64,000 nucleotides of DNA from Shewanella jiangmenensis (GCF_018596335.1 NZ_JAHEPS010000004.1:248001-312000), one strand, 5' to 3'; positions 1 through 8,616 are shown, counted from the first letter of the stretch. The notes: generated from the letters alone by a model not told the origin. Made by a program: numbers and translations.

Positions 1-38
1 CTCAAGCTGAGCAGGCCAAGAAGGGTGAGGGTGCGCAT
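1..38 (-). CDS. N-terminus of an exported protein (partial)
   Basis: An open frame reads leftward from an ATG at 38 off the window edge. The twelve visible codons give MRTLTLLGLLSL, which looks like the start of a signal peptide or lipoprotein leader (one Arg, then a leucine-rich run). A weak AGGGA-like ribosome site lies about 10 bases upstream. Nothing of the mature protein is visible, so no function can be given, and so short a frame could be chance. Confidence 0.4.
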   Translation of the reverse strand, partial: MRTLTLLGLLSL

Positions 39-130
39 GGTCCGGTTCCCTGTGGTGAATTCTTGGCTAAAGATAGCGCCTTTTGCGCGGAAAATCATGG
101 GATTCTGATCTTCCGCGCGGCGTCATTGGA

Positions 131-439
131 TCAGAGGTAGCTGCACAGGTATTCGGAGACTTCGTCGGTGCGGATAGAGAAGCTGACATCGGCATCCAAA
201 TCGAAGGTTGTGCCTTCGCCATAGGGTTTCCACTCGCTTTGGCCGGGCAGCAGCACATCGAATTTACCGCTCAGCACCTGCATTTTTTCCGGTTGGCTGG
301 TGGAAAATTCATACTCTCCGGGCAGCACCACACCTATGGTTTGTTTTTCGGCGCCGACATAAATGGCGCGGCTGGTGACCTTGCCGTCAAAATATACATT
401 GGCCTTGAGAGCAACATTCACATTTTCCAGCGTTTTCAT
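131..439 (-). CDS. ppnP: Pyrimidine/purine nucleoside phosphorylase PpnP
   Basis: This 102-residue protein matches the small cupin family once called DUF1255/YaiE, now known as a nucleoside phosphorylase of broad specificity that splits nucleosides with phosphate into base and (deoxy)ribose 1-phosphate. Visible family features are GVVLPGEYEFSTSQPEKM, the cupin stretch VLSGKFDVLLPG and the C-terminal SEYLCSYL. Length fits the family (about 94-105). The ATG at 439 is preceded by a good AGGAG site. The gene stands alone, between a partial exported protein and the divergent abgT-like gene. It is cytoplasmic and no signal peptide is present. Confidence 0.9.
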   Translation of the reverse strand: MKTLENVNVALKANVYFDGKVTSRAIYVGAEKQTIGVVLPGEYEFSTSQPEKMQVLSGKFDVLLPGQSEWKPYGEGTTFDLDADVSFSIRTDEVSEYLCSYL

Positions 440-643
440 CGAAAGGATACTCCTGATTATGCGTTTTTTGTGAATATATAGTCATTTTTGGTCGAGGTCT
501 ACTGAAGTTTATTTGTGTTACTAAGGTTAACAGAATGACATAGCTTGCACAGAAGCCGGGCTTTTCTTAAGTTGTAATTCATCGCACCGGCTTAATATCG
601 CGCGTTTAATTTTAAAAAGCGATGCAATCAGGGGAGCAGGCAC
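440..643. other. Divergent intergenic region ppnP / abgT-like
   Basis: About 200 AT-richer bases separate two divergent genes and must contain both promoters. I see no ORF with a ribosome site. A possible -35/-10 pair for the rightward gene is TTGTAA (572-577) and TAATAT (593-598), but the 15-base spacer is short, so I do not call it as a promoter. Confidence 0.4.
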
Positions 644-2191
644 ATGAACACAAATCACACCGCCCAGGCGGGCGGGGTACTTGGCAAACTACTGAATGGG
701 ATAGAAAAGGCGGGCAATAAACTGCCGGATCCTGCGGTGATCTTTCTGCTCGCCATGATGCTTATCTGGGTGCTTTCAGCCATTTTCAGCCAGTTTCAGT
801 TTTCTGCCATCGACCCGCGCACCGGCGAAGCGATAGTGGTGCATAACCTGCTGACCGGCGATGCGCTGGCAGGCTTCCTGTCCAACATGGTCAAGACCTT
901 TACCACCTTTGCGCCGCTTGGTGTGGTGCTGGTGGCCATGCTCGGCGTGGGCGTGGCCGAGCATTCGGGTTTTATCAACACCGGCCTTAAGCTGATGCTC
1001 AAGGTGACGCCGGCCAAGCTTCTGACCCCGTCCATCATCCTGATTGCCATCGTCAGCCACACCGCCACCGACGCGGGTTACGTGCTGGTTATTCCGCTTG
1101 CCGGGGTGATTTTTTACGCCATGGGTCGCCATCCGCTCGCGGGTATTGCCGCGGCGTTTGCCGGGGTGTCCGGCGGCTTTGGAGCCAACTTTGTGCCCTC
1201 GGGGCTCGACCCCCTGCTGCAAAGCTTTACCCAGAGCGCGGCGCAGATCATCGACCCGAATATCTCGGTTAACCCGCTCAATAACTGGTTTTTTGCCTCG
1301 GCCTCGAGCCTGCTGATTGTGCTGCTGGGCTGGTATCTGACCGACAAGGTGATTGAGCCGCGCTTGGCTAACACCCCGATTGATGGGGATACCTCAAATC
1401 TGCCCAAGTTCGATGAAGTCGGCCGCCGTGAAAAGCAGGGCTTTTTCTTGGCCGTGAGTGTGATGGTGGCGGGGCTTGCGCTCCTGTATCTGGCGGCAAG
1501 CCCGGCCGATTCACCCCTTCGCGCTAAAAGTGGCGCGCTGTCGGATTTCAGCGCGCCGCTGATGCAATCGATAGTGCCACTGATTTTCCTGCTGTTCTGG
1601 ATCCCGGGCGCCGTGTATGGCTTTTATGTTGGCAGCTTTAAGAAAAGCAAAGACATGATAGATGCAATGTCCAAGTCCATGGGCAGCATGGCCTATTACA
1701 TCGTTATGGCCTTCTTCTGTGCCCTGTTTATTGCAGCGTTCAGCACGTCAAACCTTGGCGCGTTGCTCGCCATTGAAGGCGCCGAAGTGCTCAAGGCGCT
1801 GGCACTGCCAAGCGCGGTGACCATAGTCGGCATTATCTTCCTTACCGCCTTTGTGAACCTGTTTGTCGGTTCAAGTTCGGCCAAGTGGGCGCTGCTTGGC
1901 CCTATTTTTGTGCCCATGCTGATGCAGCTCAACATTTCCCCCGACCTGACTCAGGCGGCCTATCGTGTCGGTGATTCGGCATCGAATATCGTTACTCCGC
2001 TGATGCCTTACTTCCCGCTGGTGGTAGTGTATTGCCAGAAGTATGTGAAAAACACCGGTATCGGCACGCTTATCGCCATGATGCTGCCCTACTCACTGGT
2101 ATTTTTGGTGGGCTGGACCGCCTTCCTGCTGCTGTACTGGAGCCTTGGCCTGCCGCTTGGGTTGCAGGCGAGCTACACCTACGGCCTGTAA
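644..2191 (+). CDS. abgT: AbgT family transporter
   Basis: This 515-residue polytopic membrane protein belongs to the AbgT family, whose members import p-aminobenzoyl-glutamate or export sulfonamide-like antimetabolites. Family signs are the N-terminal GIEKAGNKLPDPAVIFLLAMMLIW, the segment SHTATDAGYVLVIPLAGVIF, the central GGFGANFVPSGLDPLLQ and the C-terminal RVGDSASNIVTPLMPYFPLV. About a dozen hydrophobic segments can be counted and length is typical. The ATG at 644 follows GGGGAGCAGG at good spacing. It is monocistronic and ends at a strong bidirectional terminator. Whether the substrate is p-aminobenzoyl-glutamate or a drug cannot be told from sequence; the symbol is by family only. Confidence 0.88.
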   Translation: MNTNHTAQAGGVLGKLLNGIEKAGNKLPDPAVIFLLAMMLIWVLSAIFSQFQFSAIDPRTGEAIVVHNLLTGDALAGFLSNMVKTFTTFAPLGVVLVAMLGVGVAEHSGFINTGLKLMLKVTPAKLLTPSIILIAIVSHTATDAGYVLVIPLAGVIFYAMGRHPLAGIAAAFAGVSGGFGANFVPSGLDPLLQSFTQSAAQIIDPNISVNPLNNWFFASASSLLIVLLGWYLTDKVIEPRLANTPIDGDTSNLPKFDEVGRREKQGFFLAVSVMVAGLALLYLAASPADSPLRAKSGALSDFSAPLMQSIVPLIFLLFWIPGAVYGFYVGSFKKSKDMIDAMSKSMGSMAYYIVMAFFCALFIAAFSTSNLGALLAIEGAEVLKALALPSAVTIVGIIFLTAFVNLFVGSSSAKWALLGPIFVPMLMQLNISPDLTQAAYRVGDSASNIVTPLMPYFPLVVVYCQKYVKNTGIGTLIAMMLPYSLVFLVGWTAFLLLYWSLGLPLGLQASYTYGL

Positions 2192-2206
2192 GCGTCATCC
2201 TGAAAA

Positions 2207-2234
2207 AAACGCCCGCAATCGCGGGCGTTTTTGT
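2207..2234. terminator. Bidirectional terminator between convergent genes
   Basis: An inverted repeat AAACGCCCGC-AATC-GCGGGCGTTT is flanked by A-rich and T-rich tracts on both sides. It can terminate the abgT-like gene rightward and the 2OG oxygenase gene leftward; the latter's stop codon abuts the hairpin. Confidence 0.9.
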
Positions 2235-2953
2235 TAGTTAGGGGCTTTGGTTCTCAGCCAGCCTGTGATGGCAAATCGTGGCGCTCGGGCAAAGGGCGCG
2301 ATAAAGCTGACCGAGTGGGGATGATGCACATCAAACAGGGCCAGATTGTTGAAACTCGGCACCCAGGAATCCTTCATCTCTCCATCCTGATGAAAGAAGT
2401 GCAGTATGCCGCCCCAATCCGGATGCCACTGCGGCGTAAAGCCAAAGACATAGGCTATCCGTCGCCCTTCAGCTTCAACCACATCGTTGTGCCGGGTTAA
2501 AAAATTGCCCGGCACGTAGCGTGTGGCCTGGGCAGAGGCGTAAATAAGGTTTTGCTCACCGGTCAGCTCTCCAAGCAGGCTTAAGGTGGCCGGCTGATTC
2601 ATAAACTGATGAAACTGCTTCAGCAGCGGCGCCGTCGGCATGCGGTTTTGTTTGTCGATGTAGTGGCTGCCGTACCAAAAGCCTATGCCTTGACTGGCGT
2701 TTTGCATCACGCTTTGTTGCATTGCCTTTTGCTCGGCCGGCGGCATGGCGCGGATGTCGGCATCCAGCAGCCGCACGGGGCGGCCTGCGTAATACAGGGC
2801 ATTGTCAAACTCGGTTTGTTTTAGGGTTTCAAAGATAGTTGCGGCGGTATCTGCGTGCCAGACCGAAGCAATGTTGATGCGCCGGTCCTGGGCAAATTGC
2901 TCACGCAGCGAGTCCAATCGGGACTCAAGTTGCAGGGAAAGGGTAGGGTTCAT
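2234..2953 (-). CDS. 2-oxoglutarate/Fe(II)-dependent oxygenase, prolyl-4-hydroxylase-like
   Basis: A 239-residue soluble protein of the 2OG-Fe(II) dioxygenase superfamily, closest in layout to the Tpa1/Ofd1 prolyl-hydroxylase-like group. The iron-binding triad is visible: HxD in LTRHNDVVEAEG and the distal His in FDVHHPHSVSFI, followed by a 2OG-binding Arg in RFAITGWLRT. The core strand WHPDWGGILHFF is characteristic. Upstream codons allow a longer frame to 2998, but the ATG at 2953 has an AAGAGGC ribosome site and is preferred. It sits 56 bases downstream of ovoA and may be co-transcribed with it. Homologues hydroxylate ribosomal proteins in eukaryotes; the bacterial substrate is unknown. 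Confidence 0.8.
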   Translation of the reverse strand: MNPTLSLQLESRLDSLREQFAQDRRINIASVWHADTAATIFETLKQTEFDNALYYAGRPVRLLDADIRAMPPAEQKAMQQSVMQNASQGIGFWYGSHYIDKQNRMPTAPLLKQFHQFMNQPATLSLLGELTGEQNLIYASAQATRYVPGNFLTRHNDVVEAEGRRIAYVFGFTPQWHPDWGGILHFFHQDGEMKDSWVPSFNNLALFDVHHPHSVSFIAPFARAPRFAITGWLRTKAPN

Positions 2954-3008
2954 GATTTGAGCCTCTTTTTTAGGATGAATCACCCTACCACATTCCATTT
3001 TCAGACCA

Positions 3009-5135
3009 TTAACGTTTTCGCCAAATGCTCATTTCCGACAGGCTGTGCTGGAACTTGCGCTTGGTTTCGCGGATGACGAAGGGCACTTCTTTCACCGCCA
3101 CCAGTTCAAAGTGCGGGATAAGGGTTTCGGTGAGGCCATCGAGGGTGGTGAAGTTCTCGCCGTTAACCTTGATGCCGCCGAGCCAGTTGGCCTTGGGGGT
3201 ATAGTCTTCAAGCCAGGTGTACGGCGAGGCAATCACCAGATAGCCGCCCTGATTGATGCGCTGATGAATGTGAGCGAGGAAGGCCTTGGGTTCACTCAAA
3301 CGGTCAATCAGATTGGAGGCGTACACCAAATCGTAGCCACTGAAGCGCGGCTTAAGGTTAAGCGCATCGCCCTGGAGGAAGTCGATTTTGTGTTTTACCT
3401 CGCTGTAACCCAGGGTTGCAAGCGATGCGGTGCGGTACTCCACCAGGTCGCCTTCGGTGCGGATGGTGTAGCGCTTCTCGCCCTGCTCTTTAAGGGCGTA
3501 AGCCTGCTGAATAAAGCGGGCGGAGAAATCGATGGCATCGACCGCATCAAAATGGCGTGCCAGCTCGAAGCTGGCGCGGCCCACCGAGCAGCCGATATCC
3601 AGCGCTTTGGTGTGGCGCTCGAGGTTGATTTCAGCCAGCGCGTCCTGCACCCCTTTAACGCAGAAATTGGCTACACCGAAGTATTCGCGGCCGTAATGGA
3701 ATTCGAGGTACTGGGAAATCAGCTCATCGGTTTCATACACATTCACCTTGACGCCCTCGTCGGGTGACTGGCTGGATTCGACATAGCGAAAACCGGCGTG
3801 CTGATAGAAGTGGCGGCGAAAGGCATAGCGGGAGGCTGCAATCGCTTCATTGCCGGTAGAGATCCAACTGCCGCCCTTGATGAGGTTGTGCTTGCCATCA
3901 AAGGTGGGAGTGGAGAAGTCATCATACAGCGGGTGCACGGCAAAGCCGGGGAAGCCGTCGATGGGGGTTTCGGTCCATTGCCACACATTGCCGACCAGAT
4001 CGAAAAAGCGTCCCTGGCGGAAACGGTTCACCGGGCAGGAAGAGGCGTAATGGGCGAGGTTAATGTTGCCCGGCACTTCACGCCAGGCAGGCGCTTTGCC
4101 GATGGCGGTCATATCGCCCTCAAGTTCTTGGCGCAGCATATACCACTCGGCCTCGGTGGGCAGGCGGATGCTGCGCTCCGTGGTTGCCGCTTTCCAATTG
4201 CAAAAGGCTTTGGCTTCGAGCTGATTCACTTCCACCGGCCAGTTCAGTGGCAGCGGAATTTCGCGGCACAGGTTACGCTGATACCAGCGGCCAGCATCAA
4301 AGCGCCAGAAGCGCGGCATTTGCGCCTTGGAAAATTCGCGCCAGGCGTTGCCTTCATCGCTCCACCATTTGCCGTCCTGATAACCGCCAGCTTCGACAAA
4401 GGCCATAAACTCGCCGTTGGAGACCAGCTTTTCGCTGGCGCGAAAATCACTGACCCGGCACAGCCTGTGGCCGTATTCGTTGTCCCAGCCATAGGTCTGG
4501 TCTTCTTCGGATTTACCAAGGCCGATATCGCCGCCTTTGACCTGAATAAGTGGGTTGTCAGGCGCTGCGCCCTGGTCATGGCATTCAGGCCAGGCGCCTG
4601 ATGGGCTGACATCCTCAAGCGGCAACTGACGGATAATCACCGACGACGTTTCGAGGTGAATGCGCTCGTGCTCTATACCCATCAAAACCACCCAGGCAAG
4701 GCTCTGCTGGCTGATTGGCAGCTCCAGCGGCATGGTGTCGATAAGCTTATCCACCAGGTCGCGCACTGTGTCCCGATAGGCGCGAACCTCACTGACTTTG
4801 GGCCAGTCGTAGTGGGCCTCGTTTAAATCATCCCAGGACATTTCATCCACACCGATGGCAAACATCGACTCAAAATGATCGTTGATGCGCTCGTCTATGT
4901 ATTTGCCCAGCTTGAGCTTATTGATAAAAAAGGTGGCGGTGTGGCCGAAGTAAAATATCAGCGGATGACGCAGTGGCTCGGCCTTTTTGTAATAGGCATC
5001 GTCATTGGCGATAAGGGAAAACAGCGACTCGTACTGCGCCCAGCTGTTGTGGAAATAGGCCTTGATTTCGGTGCGCTTGGCGTGAACATCCACACCTGTG
5101 AGGCTGGGGGTAGGCAAGGCGGTAAAAGGTTCCAT
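3009..5135 (-). CDS. ovoA: 5-histidylcysteine sulfoxide synthase / methyltransferase OvoA
   Basis: OvoA is a non-haem iron sulfoxide synthase that joins cysteine to C5 of histidine with O2, the first step of ovothiol A synthesis; its C-terminal domain methylates the imidazole. The 708 residues show the expected order: an N-terminal DinB-like domain with His65 (FGHTATFF) and the iron motif Hx3HxE at 156-162 (HERIHLE); a formylglycine-enzyme-like domain at about 195-450 (GGDIGLGKSEEDQTYGWDNE, LPTEAEWYMLR, GNVWQWTETP); and a SAM methyltransferase at about 470-708 (ALDIGCSVGRASFELA). The methyltransferase fusion separates it from EgtB of ergothioneine synthesis. The ATG at 5135 has a GAGGGA site at somewhat long spacing. 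No clear OvoB lyase gene is adjacent. Confidence 0.93.
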   Translation of the reverse strand: MEPFTALPTPSLTGVDVHAKRTEIKAYFHNSWAQYESLFSLIANDDAYYKKAEPLRHPLIFYFGHTATFFINKLKLGKYIDERINDHFESMFAIGVDEMSWDDLNEAHYDWPKVSEVRAYRDTVRDLVDKLIDTMPLELPISQQSLAWVVLMGIEHERIHLETSSVIIRQLPLEDVSPSGAWPECHDQGAAPDNPLIQVKGGDIGLGKSEEDQTYGWDNEYGHRLCRVSDFRASEKLVSNGEFMAFVEAGGYQDGKWWSDEGNAWREFSKAQMPRFWRFDAGRWYQRNLCREIPLPLNWPVEVNQLEAKAFCNWKAATTERSIRLPTEAEWYMLRQELEGDMTAIGKAPAWREVPGNINLAHYASSCPVNRFRQGRFFDLVGNVWQWTETPIDGFPGFAVHPLYDDFSTPTFDGKHNLIKGGSWISTGNEAIAASRYAFRRHFYQHAGFRYVESSQSPDEGVKVNVYETDELISQYLEFHYGREYFGVANFCVKGVQDALAEINLERHTKALDIGCSVGRASFELARHFDAVDAIDFSARFIQQAYALKEQGEKRYTIRTEGDLVEYRTASLATLGYSEVKHKIDFLQGDALNLKPRFSGYDLVYASNLIDRLSEPKAFLAHIHQRINQGGYLVIASPYTWLEDYTPKANWLGGIKVNGENFTTLDGLTETLIPHFELVAVKEVPFVIRETKRKFQHSLSEMSIWRKR

Positions 5136-5231
5136 TGTGTGTCTGTTCCCTCGTTAAGGCTGAAACTGTGCCGGGTGCGGCTCGGGTATGCAGGCATACG
5201 AGCGGGCTGGCGCGCAAGATCACCGGGCTTG

Positions 5232-5281
5232 AACTGTTTTAATGGCAGTCAAACTGTTTTGATGGCATGCAAACTGTAAAG
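5232..5281. repeat. 20-base tandem repeat, 2.5 copies
   Basis: Units begin at 5232, 5252 and 5272. The first is AACTGTTTTAATGGCAGTCA, the second AACTGTTTTGATGGCATGCA (three differences), and the third is broken off after AACTGT. The repeat lies in the ovoA upstream region, so it may be either slippage or paired binding sites. Confidence 0.7.
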
Positions 5282-5340
5282 ACCCGTGCGCCCGGGCTTT
5301 GCTTTCAACCTGCCTCGGGTTTTGCGTTCAGCTCACGTTG

Positions 5341-5385
5341 CATGAGCTTGGCTTGCATGACATTGGCTTCGATCGCGTTGTCTTT
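5341..5385. repeat. Degenerate 15-base tandem repeat
   Basis: Three successive 15-base units start at 5341, 5356 and 5371: CATGAGCTTGGCTTG, CATGACATTGGCTTC and GATCGCGTTGTCTTT. The first two are alike at 12 of 15 positions; the third is weaker. The period is a multiple of three, and the minus-strand frame reads through it in frame with the preceding pepE-like gene. Confidence 0.45.
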
Positions 5386-5418
5386 GATGTCAGTCGTAAA
5401 AGGCCGCAGCGGGCGGCA

Positions 5419-6051
5419 TCAGCCGGCTAAGTCGCCGACAATGACCACGCCTTCGCTGGCGCTGACCATGCCATCTTCAACGTCAATCGCATCGCCATCA
5501 CCAAGCAGATACAGTTCGCCCTGGGTTTGGCTAAGCTTGATTTCATCCGCCATGGCGGCCTTGTTTTGCACATGCACCAGCAGCTGAAACGGCACCAGAC
5601 CGAGGGCTGCTGTGGTTTGAAATGGCATCACGGCTTCATCGCCGCAGTAAACCGCAGTGGCTATGTCAGGCGTCATCAACATGGCGCCAGCACTCACGCC
5701 GACCAGATGGCCACCACCGGCGACAAAGGCCTGCAGCCGCGGGATCAGGCCGCTTGCACCAAGATTGTGCAGATATTCAAAGGTATTGCCGCCACAAAGA
5801 TGGATGATGTCGCAGTCAAACAGCGGCTCGTACAGTTCGCAATCGGGGCCATGAATGGGCTCGGCAAAGGCAATGATTTCGGCTCCGAGCGAATCGTACA
5901 GCTCGACGATGGGCGCAAAATACTCCCGGGTTGGGTCGGCGGTGGCGGCCAGATAGCCAACACTTGGGCGCTTGCCGCGTTTGCCAAGCCAGCGTTTCAA
6001 CGCCTCGAGGCTGGCGCTGTGGTGGGTATCATTCAGTAAAAGCAGAGACAT
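5419..6051 (-). CDS. Peptidase E-like protein (S51 / class I glutamine amidotransferase fold)
   Basis: This 210-residue cytoplasmic protein belongs to the S51 peptidase group, whose best-known member, dipeptidase E, cleaves N-terminal Asp from Asp-X dipeptides. The nucleophile elbow is plain in GGGHLVGVSAGAMLM (Ser in GVSAGA), preceded by the glycine-rich IHLCGGNTFEYL. The C-terminal LLGDGDAIDVEDG is also family-like. Length is a little short of E. coli PepE (229). The ATG at 6051 follows a very strong AAGGAGGAGG site. Many S51 relatives are not proven peptidases, so the exact reaction is uncertain. Confidence 0.8.
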   Translation of the reverse strand: MSLLLLNDTHHSASLEALKRWLGKRGKRPSVGYLAATADPTREYFAPIVELYDSLGAEIIAFAEPIHGPDCELYEPLFDCDIIHLCGGNTFEYLHNLGASGLIPRLQAFVAGGGHLVGVSAGAMLMTPDIATAVYCGDEAVMPFQTTAALGLVPFQLLVHVQNKAAMADEIKLSQTQGELYLLGDGDAIDVEDGMVSASEGVVIVGDLAG

Positions 6052-6096
6052 GCAAACCTCCTCCTTAACGTGAATCTGTTGCTTGCCGTGGCCTGT

Positions 6097-6651
6097 TCAG
6101 CCCTTGATGCGGTACGGATCGTCGCTGAGCAAATATTGCCGTAATTCGGCACGATTCGGCTGCGTGGCAAGCCAGGCGCGAATGCGCTTAAGCTCCTGAT
6201 AATTGGCGTCGCCGAATTTGCTGCGGTAATGGTCGGCGAAATTTAGCTCAGTCTGACTTTGTTTGAGCTTAAGTTGCCAGCCTTCGGTGACAAGCAGATT
6301 AAGGCAACTGGCAAGCCCGAGGGATTTGAGCAGCGGCCACTCGCCTTTATCAAGCCATACCCCGCCGACGGCGGCGCTGTAGTCGAGCCTGTGCTCGGTA
6401 TCCGTGCTGATTTTAAGCTTGCGCATTAGGGTGTGGCTGACCGGGCAAAACAGCGCCATCGGGCTGTCTTCGCTTTCTTCCAGCGCGGTGATGGCGGCAA
6501 ATTCCCGCTCTGGATGCGCCTGTTTCCAGCTGACAAAGTCGCTTATCAGCACCCAGTGGCCGCCGCAGTGATTACAGCGATGGGCGATAAAAAGATCATC
6601 GAGCCGGGTCGGAACCAGGCTGCCGCGTTTGCAGGCGCTACAGTGCATCAT
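6097..6651 (-). CDS. Zinc-ribbon (TFIIB-type) protein of unknown function
   Basis: About 184 residues with an N-terminal zinc ribbon: CSAC near residue 4 and CNHCGGHW some 20 residues later form a four-cysteine site. A second part (FCPVSHTLMRKLKI ... VGGVWLDKGEWPLLKSLGL) resembles the repeated half of zf-TFIIB proteins, where CxxC and W-LD-GE motifs recur. The C-terminus (AELRQYLLSDDPYRIKG) is basic and helical. Start is ambiguous: TTG-ATG-ATG follow one another after AAGGA; the second ATG (6648) has the best spacing. No partner or function is evident from the neighbours. Confidence 0.7.
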   Translation of the reverse strand: MMHCSACKRGSLVPTRLDDLFIAHRCNHCGGHWVLISDFVSWKQAHPEREFAAITALEESEDSPMALFCPVSHTLMRKLKISTDTEHRLDYSAAVGGVWLDKGEWPLLKSLGLASCLNLLVTEGWQLKLKQSQTELNFADHYRSKFGDANYQELKRIRAWLATQPNRAELRQYLLSDDPYRIKG

Positions 6652-6747
6652 CAATCCTTGCTGAAATCATCCAAACCGCAAAAAGCTCGCGGGCGAGATC
6701 TCAGCCTAGGGGATTTTTATCCCGAGCTCAAGTTCAGTCACTGCGCT

Positions 6748-7212
6748 TTACAGTAAGGGTAAAGCACTGCGGCTAAAGGTTTGTTTCAGCACCACAGTCG
6801 ATTCGATGGCGGCCACATAGGGCAGGCTGCCGAGGGATTTTTTGACAAAGCGTTCGTAGGCGAGCAGGTCGCGGGCGACGATTTTCAGCAGGTAATCGTG
6901 ACCGCCGGTGATGACGGAGCACTCCATCACCTCGGGCAGCAGCTCAACCGCCTGCTCGAAGCGCTCGGCTGCGCTGAAGGAGTTTTCCGACAGCCGCAGC
7001 GAGGCATACACAATCACCTCAAAACCTGCCTTGCGGGGGTCGAGCTGCGCCGTGTAACCGCTGATATAGCCTTCCTGCTCGAGGCGGCGGATACGTCGAA
7101 GGCAGGGGGTATCCGACAGGCCTACCGAGGTGGCAAGGTCGGTTACGCTCTGGCGGCCATCGCGCTGCAATGCGCACAGGATAGCGAGATCTTTTTTATC
7201 CAGTTCTGACAT
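6748..7212 (-). CDS. Lrp/AsnC family transcriptional regulator
   Basis: This is a 154-residue Lrp-type regulator: an N-terminal helix-turn-helix (LDKKDLAILCALQRDGRQSVTDLA, then SDTPCLRRIRRLEQEGYISGY) and a C-terminal ligand-binding RAM domain (PEVMECSVITGGHDYLLKIVARD). Such proteins respond to amino acids and often control the adjacent catabolic gene. The frame extends to a GTG at 7227, but the family start is MSELDKKD at 7212. It is divergent from the PrnB-like/kynureninase-like pair across 225 bases, so it is the natural candidate regulator for that pair, sensing tryptophan or a related compound. That link is inference from arrangement. Confidence 0.88.
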   Translation of the reverse strand: MSELDKKDLAILCALQRDGRQSVTDLATSVGLSDTPCLRRIRRLEQEGYISGYTAQLDPRKAGFEVIVYASLRLSENSFSAAERFEQAVELLPEVMECSVITGGHDYLLKIVARDLLAYERFVKKSLGSLPYVAAIESTVVLKQTFSRSALPLL

Positions 7213-7437
7213 GTGAGTGAAAATCACTAAAAAGAAATTAACTGGTATCGATTGTCACTCAAAGCGGCCGGTTTGTCCGCAGGCTTTGTTGAAAAAACCT
7301 CCATTGCCTGTGCTAGTCTGGTAGCAACCATGCCCGCCAACCGGCACAAGCAGCCTATCCTTCGCCGCAGGCAAAGTACTCGAGCGCGAATGGCAGGCGC
7401 CGACGGCGCGACATGACGGCGCATCAGGAGAATAACA

Positions 7438-8616
7438 ATGAAACACATGACGCTGAACGTGGAAGCCTTCGATGACTGGCTTAGAACCCGTTTTGTTGAA
7501 CTGAATAACGAGCTTGAGTCCCTCTATTGGCTGCAGACCGACCGCGCCAATGTGCAGGGCATAGGCGAAGCGACCAAAGCCGCACTGGTCGATGAGGGGC
7601 GGATGCTTATCAGCGCGCTGCTTGATGAGGGCAACACAGACGAAGGTTTTGATGCTGCGTTTGATTTGCTCGGCAACGTGGGGCTTTACATGGCGGCCTG
7701 TCGGCGCCACGAAATCACCGAGCCTTCGCGGGAAACCCACTCGCCGCTGGTGGAGGCCTCGGCGCTGGCGATGCACATAGGCGCGTCCATCGGTGTGACG
7801 CCGCGTTTTGCCACCGCGCACCTCACCACCCACAACATGGCCCGTGGCGGTAAGTACAAACGCTTTACCGACTTGCACGATGAGCGTTTGTTTGTGGATT
7901 ACAACACCAAGGGCATTCTGGGCTACAAGCGCGCCGCAGATGCGCTGCTGAAAATCCTGCCGCTGGGGATTTCCCACCCAATCAGCGCCGAACTGCTGCG
8001 GGTGGCGCGTCAGGCGCTGCAGGATGTGATGGACTCCAATACTACCCTGTTCCATGAGCTCGACACCGACCGCTTTTTCTATTGTGTTCGCCCTTATTAC
8101 AAGCCCTACCGGGTCGGCAGCCAGGTGTACCGCGGCGCCAATGCCGGCGACTTTGCCGGCATCAATGTCATCGATATGCTGCTGGGGCTGTGCTATGCCA
8201 ACGAGCCCTCGTATTCCCAGATGCTGGTGGATAAGTTCCTGTATATGATGCCGGAAGATCAGGCGATTCTGCGCGATTGCATGCGTCGTACCAGCCTGAT
8301 GGATTACTTTTTGCGGGCCACCGGCAGCCACAAGGAGAGCTGGTATCAGGAAAACCTGCGACTGTTCCTTGAGGTGTGCGAGCTCCACGGTCAGACCGCG
8401 ATTCAGCATCACGATCAGCTGGTGCAAAAGTACATTTGTGAGCCCTCGGTCGATATCCAGCAGCAACACCTGGCCAAAGTCACCGCCAGCGGCCCACCGC
8501 TGCATGTGCTCATTGGTTCCCTCGAAAAACTGCGTGACCGCCGCGCGGCGGTGAAGCGCAGCGATATTCGTACCGCCTGGCAGGACATTGCCCGCCTTAA
8601 AGCCACTCTGGATTAA
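7438..8616 (+). CDS. PrnB-like protein of the tryptophan/indoleamine dioxygenase superfamily (DUF1864)
   Basis: This 392-residue protein looks like the DUF1864/PrnB family, haem-binding all-helical proteins related to tryptophan 2,3-dioxygenase. PrnB itself rearranges chlorotryptophan in pyrrolnitrin synthesis without being a normal dioxygenase. Recognisable stretches are LESLYWLQTDRANVQGIGEATK near the N-terminus, RFATAHLTTHNMARGGKYKRFT, and FYCVRPYYKPYRVGSQVYRGANAGDF in the core; several His residues could be the haem ligand. The ATG at 7438 has an AGGAG site. It is followed at once by a kynureninase-like gene and faced by an Lrp-type regulator, which suggests an indole-ring-opening pathway. 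The substrate is unknown and I assign the family from memory, not from a search. Confidence 0.65.
   Translation: MKHMTLNVEAFDDWLRTRFVELNNELESLYWLQTDRANVQGIGEATKAALVDEGRMLISALLDEGNTDEGFDAAFDLLGNVGLYMAACRRHEITEPSRETHSPLVEASALAMHIGASIGVTPRFATAHLTTHNMARGGKYKRFTDLHDERLFVDYNTKGILGYKRAADALLKILPLGISHPISAELLRVARQALQDVMDSNTTLFHELDTDRFFYCVRPYYKPYRVGSQVYRGANAGDFAGINVIDMLLGLCYANEPSYSQMLVDKFLYMMPEDQAILRDCMRRTSLMDYFLRATGSHKESWYQENLRLFLEVCELHGQTAIQHHDQLVQKYICEPSVDIQQQHLAKVTASGPPLHVLIGSLEKLRDRRAAVKRSDIRTAWQDIARLKATLD

Larger units (their letters stand above)
5136..5418. other. Intergenic region with short tandem repeats
   Basis: This 283-base stretch between pepE-like and ovoA (same strand) carries no supported gene. 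It contains two and a half copies of a 20-base repeat and a degenerate 15-base repeat, entered separately. On the minus strand the pepE-like frame stays open for about 37 codons beyond its TGA stop. Confidence 0.5.

Noticed and set aside
3045..4601. Two long rightward frames opposite ovoA
   Set aside because: ovoA is continuous over the whole stretch with all three domains; the opposite frames show no motif or ribosome site.
3009..5135. Ergothioneine synthase EgtB
   Set aside because: The C-terminal SAM methyltransferase fused to the DinB/FGE part is the OvoA layout; EgtB ends after the FGE domain, and no EgtD gene is nearby.
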